A stretch of DNA of 64,000 bases. Source: JAGVPT01 sp963772165. Lineage in GTDB: Bacteria > Bacteroidota > Ignavibacteria > UBA10030 > UBA8401. A program made the position numbers and the translations under genes. Shown in pieces: positions 22,800-29,809 of the stretch (within the stretch, counting starts at the first letter, position 1; every line of letters begins with the position of its first letter). Under the pieces are notes generated by a model. That model made no database searches. It was not told the origin of the DNA and saw only the letters and a list, made by a program, of their open reading frames with translations. The stretch is from positions 39,642-103,641 of the forward strand of contig CAVYWA010000022.1 in NCBI GenBank assembly GCA_963772165.1, given 5' to 3'.

Positions 22800-23023
22800 G
22801 CGGATGTCGATAATTCAGCAGCCGACAAGACAAAAAAGCGTTGCCCCATGCAATCGAAGAGCCATCCTGCAGCGGCTGTGAAAAAGAAAAGCCGATGATA
22901 AACTGTTACACCTTCGAAAACACCGGCATTCTTCGGTGAACTTGCTTGCGCAGGTTCCTTCGGACCATCTTTTGTGCTTTCAGTCACTGCTAATGTTTCC
23001 GGTGTTAGAACTGAGAATGGAAA
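22800..23023. other. Intergenic region between convergent genes
   Basis: Separates the plus-strand secreted protein from the minus-strand oxidoreductase. No gene or clear terminator seen. Confidence 0.4.
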
Positions 23024-24082
23024 TTACTCAACGAGAACGGCCCGTTGTTCTTTTGCGGAACGATAGATTGCCGATATGATCGCAACTGCCGCCCGGCCTT
23101 CGGCACCGTCGATGCTCGGCGGACGGTTCTCGCGGATGGCGGAAACAAAATCTGCAAACTGGCGTCGGTGCCCTTCACTGTTGATCGCGCCCGGGGATGA
23201 AGCACCGCCGTCCGGAGCATCGCTCCGTTTTCCAAAACGTAATCGAATCTGTTCATCCTCCGGCAAATCATGGCGGAATTGCCACGACTGAAAGCTTTCG
23301 TCTTCCATAACAACGGATCCGTCGGTACCGGAGATTTCGATGCGCAGCGTTGTTCCCGGCCAGGACCCGGTGGTGCCTTCAACGACACCCAAGGCGCCCG
23401 ATTTGAAAAGAAGCGAGGCGACGGCCACATCTTCGACTTCAATACCGGTATGAGCCCTGGTAGCCGAAAACGCTGTTACTTTCTCTACTCCCCCCATAAG
23501 CCACTGGAGAAGGTCGATGCCGTGGATTCCTTGATTCATCAAGGCGCCTCCGCCATCGTAACGATACGTACCTCGCCACCCGCTCGACGCATAATACTCT
23601 TGGGTACGATACCATTTGATGTAAACGTCCGCGAGGACGATAGTTCCGAAGCGACCCGTGCCGATCGCGTTTTTCAAAACTTGACTCGATTCCGAAAATC
23701 TGCGCGGAAACATTGCACCGAGTTTGACTCCATTCTCCCGACAGGCGGCAATGACCCGATCGATTCTTTCTGTGGTGACATCGAGAGGTTTCTCGATGAT
23801 GAGATGTTTCTTAGCCCTGGCAGCAGCAATGGCCGTTTCCATATGAAGTCCGGAAGGGGTGCAGACTGAAACTGCATCGATTTCGGGATTCTTCAGGAAG
23901 GCGTCGAGATCGGAGTATGCTGTGCCCCCAAACTGAGAAACCCGCTTTTCTGCCGCGGCGAGCGTGCGGTCCCAGAAGGCAGCGATCTCCGCTCCCGGCA
24001 CCTTTGTCAGGGCATCGGCCTGAATTTCGCTGATCATTCCGCAGCCGACGATTCCGAATTTGACTATTCGTTCCTTTGTCAC
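23024..24082 (-). CDS. Gfo/Idh/MocA family oxidoreductase, cytoplasmic
   Basis: The 352-residue protein oxidises or reduces a sugar or sugar derivative with NAD(P). The Rossmann fold is shown by KFGIVGCGMISEIQADAL at the N-terminus, and EKPLDVT (about residue 97) is the conserved EKP catalytic motif. The substrate domain has YRYDGGGALMNQGIHGIDLLQWL, carrying the usual GGG and GxHxxDL residues. No signal peptide, unlike the paralogue at 25920-27240. It sits with esterase, isomerase-like and DUF1080 genes on the same strand, which suggests glycoside processing. Confidence 0.9.
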   Translation of the reverse strand: MTKERIVKFGIVGCGMISEIQADALTKVPGAEIAAFWDRTLAAAEKRVSQFGGTAYSDLDAFLKNPEIDAVSVCTPSGLHMETAIAAARAKKHLIIEKPLDVTTERIDRVIAACRENGVKLGAMFPRRFSESSQVLKNAIGTGRFGTIVLADVYIKWYRTQEYYASSGWRGTYRYDGGGALMNQGIHGIDLLQWLMGGVEKVTAFSATRAHTGIEVEDVAVASLLFKSGALGVVEGTTGSWPGTTLRIEISGTDGSVVMEDESFQSWQFRHDLPEDEQIRLRFGKRSDAPDGGASSPGAINSEGHRRQFADFVSAIRENRPPSIDGAEGRAAVAIISAIYRSAKEQRAVLVE

Positions 24083-24157
24083 GCGCGATCCTTGAACGGA
24101 CGATGGCTCATGTTTTAATGAGCCATCCGTGTCGCTGAATAAAAATTTTAAAGAGAA

Positions 24158-25057
24158 TTAATTCAGCAAATGAAATTTGCGTAGAAAATCATCTGCAAGC
24201 TTGAGTATGTCATCGTCATAGTAGCGTGAATATTTTGGATTTCCCTCTCCAAGATAGTGCCTCATTCCCTTGTACGTATGCTGCTCAAAATAATTGCCTT
24301 CCTTCGTCATTGCGCTGTCAAAAAATTGCACCGTCCAGAGAGGAACCTGATCGTCATACTGGCCATGGAACTCGATCATCGGAGGCATTCCTCCCTTTAT
24401 ATTATGGGTCGGAGAGATGCTCCATATTTTATTCCGCCGGTCAGCCAGCAAACGGTCGCACCAGCCTTCGACTGTATTGACGCATGATGAAAAGAGGAGA
24501 ATTGCGTCCGGGCGGCAGCTGATGCCGAGGTTATCCGATTTTTCATTGTAATCATCGATCATCGCTGTGCATAATGCCAGGTGTCCTCCGGCAGACTGAC
24601 CGGCGGCAACGATTTTATTTTTGTCAATGTGAAATTTCCCTGCGTTTTCCCGAACCCACCGTATGGCCGATTTAGCATCCATGACACATTCGATCGGGCT
24701 GATCAATTTATGCGGTACTACCCCATTTTCAATTGACAAGCGATACTCCACCGAAAAGGTCACAATCCCCATTTTCGCATAGCGTTCACAGGTTGTAAAG
24801 AATTCACTTGGGGTTCCATAGGCCCAGCCGCCGCCATGAAAGAAGACAATCGCTGTATTATTCTCTCTTTTCAACGATTGCTCTGAATAAAAAATATCGA
24901 TCGTAAGTTTGGTCGTGTCGACTGTTTTGTAAACTTCCTGCATGTGGATAACCCGGTCATTGTTCCCAGCCTGATCGGCCAGGGTCTGCTCTCCTTTCAT
25001 GACAGCATGTGTCAAAAAAGATAAGCAGAGGAAGATGGTGATGAGTAGATTTTTCAT
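24158..25057 (-). CDS. Exported alpha/beta-hydrolase esterase
   Basis: The 299-residue protein has a signal peptide (MKNLLITIFLCLSFLTHAVM). The oxyanion motif HGGGW is near residue 75 and the nucleophile elbow GQSAGG near 155. The remaining triad members are probably Asp in GQYDDQVP and His in GMRHYLG. This is the BD-FAE/acetyl-xylan-esterase-like group of carbohydrate esterases and related lipases. Placement next to sugar-oxidoreductase genes suggests removal of acyl groups from sugars in the periplasm. Confidence 0.87.
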   Translation of the reverse strand: MKNLLITIFLCLSFLTHAVMKGEQTLADQAGNNDRVIHMQEVYKTVDTTKLTIDIFYSEQSLKRENNTAIVFFHGGGWAYGTPSEFFTTCERYAKMGIVTFSVEYRLSIENGVVPHKLISPIECVMDAKSAIRWVRENAGKFHIDKNKIVAAGQSAGGHLALCTAMIDDYNEKSDNLGISCRPDAILLFSSCVNTVEGWCDRLLADRRNKIWSISPTHNIKGGMPPMIEFHGQYDDQVPLWTVQFFDSAMTKEGNYFEQHTYKGMRHYLGEGNPKYSRYYDDDILKLADDFLRKFHLLN

Positions 25058-25097
25058 AGAGATTGAGGTTTTGAGGTTTCTGAAAAATTAGTGCTTA

Positions 25098-25210
25098 ATT
25101 GTCATTCTGATCCTCGACGAGTCGAGTCTTCGACCGCCGCCTTTTGATCGTCGGAAAGCGACGATTCTTCGAGGGGGAGAAGAATCCATGACTCGGAACC
25201 CCTGTGATTC
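25098..25210. repeat. Nested-palindrome repeat, left copy beside the GIY-YIG gene
   Basis: Begins ATTGTCATTCTGATCC, then a palindrome within a palindrome (TCCTCGA...TCGAGGGGGA around ATCGTCGGAAAGCGACGAT), then GAAGAATCCATGACTC. The ends and order match the other copies at 25551, 25716, 45645 and 58640, but the inserted hairpin differs in each. Confidence 0.7.
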
Positions 25211-25231
25211 ACACCGCCGCATCGAAGCAAC

Positions 25232-25510
25232 CTACAGCCGAATCTCCTCCCATTCCGGATTGACCGATTCGATCAGCGCGATTTTCTTTTCCCTTACCCA
25301 GCCCTTAATTTGTTTTTCCCGCGCTATTGCATCGCGAACATCGCCGTATTCTTCGAAGTACACAAGTCTCGATATTCGGTATTGATTGGTGAATCCGGGA
25401 ATATTCTTTTCTTTATGCTGAATGATTCTCTTTCGAAGATTATTCGTCATGCCTGCGTATAACGTTCCCCGCTTTTGACTGGCGAGTAAATAGAAATAAT
25501 ATTTTCTCAT
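25232..25510 (-). CDS. Single-domain GIY-YIG endonuclease
   Basis: The 92-residue protein is a stand-alone GIY-YIG nuclease of the UvrC-N/YhbQ-like type. The core is YYFYLLASQKRGTLYAGMT (the second motif is YAG rather than YIG), then LRKRIIQH with the catalytic Arg and conserved His, and a C-terminal Glu in NPEWEE. The start at 25510 follows GAGGGG by 6 bp; longer starts would translate repeat DNA. The gene is bracketed by nested-palindrome repeats on both sides, so it may belong to that repeat family rather than to the metabolic cluster. Cellular role not known. Confidence 0.88.
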   Translation of the reverse strand: MRKYYFYLLASQKRGTLYAGMTNNLRKRIIQHKEKNIPGFTNQYRISRLVYFEEYGDVRDAIAREKQIKGWVREKKIALIESVNPEWEEIRL

Positions 25511-25550
25511 TGCATTCCCCTCATATTTTTTTCTGTCATCCATCCTTTTC

Positions 25551-25699
25551 ATTGTCATCCTGATCCCGCCGCTTTATGGCGGGAGAAGGATCCACAACAC
25601 TGCACTGCCGTAACGGGAGGATGTCCCATCAGAAAAACTTACGGGCCACCAGACTGCAGTGCCATGGATTCTTCGTCGCTACGCTCCTCAGAATGACAA
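25551..25699. repeat. Nested-palindrome repeat, copy B1
   Basis: ATTGTCATCCTGA at the left end and TCAGAATGACAA at the right end are inverted. Inside, GAAGGATCCACAACACTGC and GCAGTGCCATGGATTCTTC form a second inverted pair, and the hairpin TCCCGCCGCTTTATGGCGGGA sits in the left arm. A near copy (B2) follows after 16 bp. Confidence 0.8.
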
Positions 25700-25715
25700 A
25701 GACTGTTGCCTTTTC

Positions 25716-25878
25716 ATTGTCATCCTGATCCCGCCGCTTTATGGCGGGAGAAGGATCCACGACACTGCACTGCCGTAACGGTAGGATGTCCCATCAGAAA
25801 AACTTACGGGTCGCCAAACTGCAGTGTCATAGATTCTTCGTCTCCCGACGAAAAGCGTCGGGATCCTCAGAATGACAT
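25716..25878. repeat. Nested-palindrome repeat, copy B2
   Basis: Nearly identical to B1, but the right arm holds an extra hairpin (CCCGACGAAAAGCGTCGGG) where B1 has none. Confidence 0.8.
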
Positions 25879-25919
25879 TGCTTGGGGATTTTTCGGAAGC
25901 CTCGTTTTATTTGCACCGG

Positions 25920-27240
25920 TTAGACCCGCGGCTCCCATCCTTTTTCATACTCGCGCCCCCACATTTCCATTGCCTTGGTGTCGTTCAGAATATGCCCCGT
26001 CTGCACGTCAAGGGTTAATCGCCCGGTTCATTTTCCAAGCGATGTTCGAGAGGAGCAATGTCGTGACACTGATGTTCGCCTCTTCTACGGGCGAATGCAA
26101 TTGTTCTCCGACCCGGATGCCGTTGATGAAATTCCGAAAATGAGCATCGGTCATGTCGTCCGCGCTCGTGAGGTCCTGGGTCGTGCTCTTGTTCTCGGTC
26201 TTGAATTCGTCAATCTTCTTGTCATCCAGACCGAAGACTTCGTATCCACTCCTGTCAATGATGACAGTACCTTCCGTTCCCTCAATGGCCGCTCCGCGAT
26301 CCCTGCCGTAGGACCGCTTCCCCTGGCAGCTGAGGCCCTCCCACGAAATCATCTTTCCGTCATACTCAAAACTCGTGACCAGTGTGTCGTAAAATTCCCA
26401 GTCATCGTTGAAGTGATACCGCCCTCCCGATGAAGTCACCGTCTTCGGAAAGTCAACGCCAAGCGCCCACCGGCACACGTCGACTTCATGCGTACCATTG
26501 TTCAGCGCTTCACCCGTCCCCCAATTCCAGAACCAATGCCAGTTGTACGGATGGATGTTGTCTTTGTACGGCCTTCGGGGCGCCGGGCCCTGCCACAATT
26601 GCCAGTCCAGATCATCCGGGATAGGAACGATTTTTCCGACGCCGATGGAGTTCCGTGTGTTCGCGTACCATGCCTTTGCAAAATACGGCCGTCCGATAAG
26701 ACCTTTCTTGATGCGGTTGATGATTTCAATGGTGTGCGGCGACGAACGCTGTTGATTTCCCATTTGCACAAGCCGCCCATACTTTTTCTGCGCCCGGACC
26801 AGCAGCTCCCCTTCGTGCGGATTGTGGCTGCACGGCTTTTCGACGTAAACGTGTTTCCCCGCCTCCAAAGCCAAAATCGCTATTGGTGTATGCCAGTGAT
26901 CCGGCGTCGCAATCGAGACCGCATCGACATCGTTGGAATCAAGGAGCTTTCGGAAATCTTGCACCCGGGTGGGGGCACGGCCTGTTTTGTTCTGTACGGC
27001 AACGGAGAATTTGTCGAGCTCTCTGCGGTCGACATCGCAGACGTGGCTGATGGTTGCATTGCTGCGGTTCGCTGCGAGAGACTCAAGGTGCGCGTATCCC
27101 CGGCCGTGCAAGCCGATGACGGCAAAATTTACCCGCTCATTTGCGCCTATGATCCGGGAATAACTTTTTGCATTCAAGCCGGAAGCCAATCCCGCTGCGA
27201 CAATGGCAGTGTCCCGAAGAAACTCGCGTCGTGTTCTCAT
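25920..27240 (-). pseudogene. Tat-exported Gfo/Idh/MocA oxidoreductase with a C-terminal +1 frameshift
   Basis: The open frame (26008-27240) encodes 410 residues: a Tat leader (MRTRREFLRDTAIVAAGLA), Rossmann fold (NFAVIGLHGRGYAHL), EKPCSHNP catalytic motif near 133, and a C2-type substrate domain. It stops at NRAINP. One base over, the sequence continues LDVQTGHILNDTKAMEMWGREYEKGWEPRV and stops at 25920, and this matches the usual C-terminal pattern of the family (D..TG.I..D..A......Y..GWEP). One extra base near 26011-26016 explains it. The missing 30 residues may matter little, or this may be a sequence error. Works with the isomerase-like and DUF1080 genes upstream. Confidence 0.85.
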
Positions 27241-27265
27241 CTATGATCTCCTTCTTGAAGGTGGA

Positions 27266-28114
27266 TTACATCGTTGCAATGACACCACGCACGTAGCCAA
27301 CGGACTCCGCAACACCCGGGAGAGGATCTTTTTCGTCTTTCTCGTGCTCAAAGTGAATCGTGTTCGAATACTTGACTCTGGCAAGGGTAGATACGAGTTT
27401 TGGGATGTCAATCACTCCCCGGCCAATTTCTACTTCTTTCCCACCGGCGTCTGCGGAACTGACATCTTTCATATGGATGTCGAGAAGGCGATCGGAAAAC
27501 CTCTCGACTTCATGAGCTGGATCCAGTCCCAGCCGCTGCGTATGCCCGACATCGATGCAGAGCCCCATCCGTTTGTCCATTCCGTCGACGAGCCGGTACG
27601 CGCTCTCCGGGCTTGGATACCGCTTGTCCGTCGGACCGTGGTTATGGATTGCGAGGGCGATGCCGGTCTGCTTCACCATGCGCTCGACGAGTTTCAAGAG
27701 AGGTTCGTCCGGGCATCCCACCATGAACGAAATCCCCGCGGCCCTGGCATACCGGAAGGCATTGTTGACTTCGTCTTCGTTGGTCATGTAGATCACCCCG
27801 CACGACGAGAGTTCGAGCCCTTCAGCTTTCAACTTGTCGACTGTGGCCCGGATATCCTCGTCGCTGCTCTTCAAAGGCATGTGCACGTCCTTAAGCGCGA
27901 GCCTTTTGATCCCGAGCCTTTTTGTCATTGCGATAGCCTGGTCAAGCGTGAATGCGCGGAAGGAGTACGAAGCAATGCCAAGGGTGAATGAGACCGGAGA
28001 AGGTTGACTGTCCGCGACGTTCTTCCCGCGGGGTATTGCTGTATCGTGGAGCAGTCCGGTCAGTGCGCCGGCGCCGGCGAGCGCTAAGAACTCGCGTCGT
28101 GATTTTTTTGCCAT
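27266..28114 (-). CDS. Tat-exported sugar isomerase/epimerase-like TIM-barrel protein
   Basis: The 282-residue protein has a Tat leader (KKSRREFLALAGAGALTGLL) and an AP-endonuclease-2/xylose-isomerase-like barrel. Features include LGIASYSFRAFTLDQAI, metal-site candidates in IHNHGPT, LCIDVGHT and HMKDVS, and a late Glu in HFEHEKDE. Relatives include sugar epimerases and 3-keto-glycoside eliminases. It lies 25 bp upstream of the exported oxidoreductase, supporting a common periplasmic pathway. Confidence 0.85.
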   Translation of the reverse strand: MAKKSRREFLALAGAGALTGLLHDTAIPRGKNVADSQPSPVSFTLGIASYSFRAFTLDQAIAMTKRLGIKRLALKDVHMPLKSSDEDIRATVDKLKAEGLELSSCGVIYMTNEDEVNNAFRYARAAGISFMVGCPDEPLLKLVERMVKQTGIALAIHNHGPTDKRYPSPESAYRLVDGMDKRMGLCIDVGHTQRLGLDPAHEVERFSDRLLDIHMKDVSSADAGGKEVEIGRGVIDIPKLVSTLARVKYSNTIHFEHEKDEKDPLPGVAESVGYVRGVIATM

Positions 28115-28164
28115 GTTAAAACCTCAGAGTATGAAGTAGAGACTTCTGAATAATTCCAAAAATT

Positions 28165-28252
28165 CGTCTCGCGCAAAGACGCAAAGTAGCAAATTGGTCA
28201 TATAACAAAATCTTCGCGCCTTTGCGGCTTGGCGAGAGCCAATTTTTCAGAT
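28165..28252. repeat. Imperfect inverted repeat with CGCAAAG motifs
   Basis: TCTCGCGCAAAGACGCAAAG is mirrored by CTTCGCGCCTTTGCGGCTTGGCGAGA. Similar CGCAAAG/CTTTGCG pairs lie inside the MITE-like element at 12306-12475. No gene in this gap. Confidence 0.6.
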
Positions 28253-28267
28253 GTCACAAGTACTGAT

Positions 28268-29029
28268 TCATTGCAGAATCCGGATCTTCACGTTGCGGAA
28301 GAATACCTGATTCCCGTGATCCTGAAGGAGGATGTGTCCCTTCTCGGCGACGCCGAAATCCGGCATATCCTTGAATTTGCTTTCTGCTTTATGAGCCAGG
28401 AATTCCTTTCCGCCGCGCTCATATTCGAGAACCTTTACCCCATTGAGCCAATGCTCCACATGTATTCCCTTGACGACGATTCGTGCGGTGTTCCAGGCAC
28501 CTATAGGATTCGGATGTTTGTTGCTTGCCGGAAAGAGGTCGTACAATGACGCGAGCGTCCGGTTGCCGTTGATACCAAGTTTTGCGTCCGGATGCCTGGC
28601 ATCGTCGAGCAGCTGGTACTCGAGGCCGATAGCGGAGCCAGGGCTCTTTTTCTGTTTTTCGGTAACGAAGTACTTGATTCCGCTGTTGGCGCCTTCGGTG
28701 AGTTTGAAATCCACCATCAAATCAAAACTACTGTATTCATCCACTGTCACAATATCGCCGCCGTTCGCTGCCTCACGTCCTTCTGAAGCTTCGACGATGA
28801 GCATGCCGTCGTGCACCTCCCACCCCTTTTCAGGAAATGAATCGCGGTATGCACCGCGCCAGCCATTGGTAGATTTTCCGTCAAACAAAAGCTTCCAGCC
28901 TTCTTTCAGTTCCTTTTCGGTAAGCGTGTTCGAAGCATTGACATCGCATTTCGTTTGTTGACCAAAAGAGAGAAATGTGAGGATGAGGAACAGGGCAGAC
29001 ATATTAACGAACGACCTGATGACAAGCAT
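28268..29029 (-). CDS. DUF1080 (3-keto-disaccharide hydrolase family) exported protein
   Basis: The 253-residue protein has a signal-like N-terminus (MLVIRSFVNMSALFLILTFL) and the typical DUF1080 sequence: EGWKLLFDGKSTNGWR near residue 45, a GGDIVT segment, EGANSGIKYFV, and closing GHILLQDHG and FRNVKIR. It folds as a lectin-like jelly roll; members hydrolyse 3-keto-glycosides or bind sugars. Start 29027-29029 was chosen for its AGGAG site 8 bp upstream over a longer frame that lacks a leader. It is first in the strand-order DUF1080, isomerase-like, MocA. Confidence 0.87.
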   Translation of the reverse strand: MLVIRSFVNMSALFLILTFLSFGQQTKCDVNASNTLTEKELKEGWKLLFDGKSTNGWRGAYRDSFPEKGWEVHDGMLIVEASEGREAANGGDIVTVDEYSSFDLMVDFKLTEGANSGIKYFVTEKQKKSPGSAIGLEYQLLDDARHPDAKLGINGNRTLASLYDLFPASNKHPNPIGAWNTARIVVKGIHVEHWLNGVKVLEYERGGKEFLAHKAESKFKDMPDFGVAEKGHILLQDHGNQVFFRNVKIRILQ

Positions 29030-29757
29030 ATGTATAACTCCTCGGACCGGTAGGTGAAATAGTGGGACGAATTGAGACGGGCAGCCTGCCAGCGAACAGA
29101 CCCCGCGAATCGTAAATTGCTTTTTCGATTCTATTCTCCCTGTGAATGTACAATTCAACGACGACTGGAGCAAGTGATCTGAAAATCCGGCAGCGGTTCA
29201 AATCAGAACATACGGTCACGGTTTTTCCGTTTATTCCGACGCGAGGTCGCAGATTGTGTTCACTCCAAGGCGTTAATCGGCACCCATAGTGGCGCCAATA
29301 TCAACTGCTCTTTTTCCCTTTTCGCCAATACCTGCTGCGAGCAAGAACGATCCTCCGGCGATCGTAGAAACACAAAAACCTCCATCATCAAAAATCGAAT
29401 CCGGAGGGCCAATTTCCTCACAAGCATTCCCGCACCGTCCCAAATTCGGGTGGTTAATCGGCAAGAATGTAGGCGTAATAGGGAATAGAGTCAAGCAGCA
29501 AAATCTCAAGAGCCTCAACCCCGAGACTCCCATTTGAAGATATTGGATTGACGTTCTAAATTATCAAGTGACCATAATACTGAGCAGGCGTAATACTTCA
29601 CTGGATTGTCTTTTTTATGCTTAAAAGTGTTTGTTGGTTCTACCGCTGCTGCTGCATCCAAGAATGCTTTTTGATCTGCATCGATGCGGAAATTTCTTCA
29701 CGCTGGTCACCGGATGGTATTCTCAAATTAAACTTTAAAATGAGAGGAACTTTTCAC
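29030..29757. other. Long intergenic region
   Basis: No supported gene. One minus-strand stretch (about 29080-29165) could read VVVELYIHRENRIEKAIYDS, vaguely like a decayed T9SS sorting domain, but the match is weak. Overlapping 80-residue frames on both strands at 29273-29537 show no family. Confidence 0.4.
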
Positions 29758-29787
29758 AAAAAAACCCGGCCGATGACACGAGCCGGG
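29758..29787 (-). terminator. Terminator of the saccharide-utilisation gene cluster
   Basis: On the minus strand, stem CCCGGC / GCCGGG (29765-29787, one bulge) is followed by seven T. It lies 23 bp after the stop of the nagB-like gene, the last gene of the 29.8-39 kb run. Confidence 0.85.
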
Positions 29788-29809
29788 ATCTTTTGTTAGG
29801 AGAGGGGTT

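Noticed and set aside
26488..27246. 252-codon plus-strand frame
   Set aside because: Antisense to the exported MocA gene, whose domain structure is clear.
29273..29537. Overlapping frames on both strands
   Set aside because: No ribosome site, no family and equal length on both strands; treated as non-coding.
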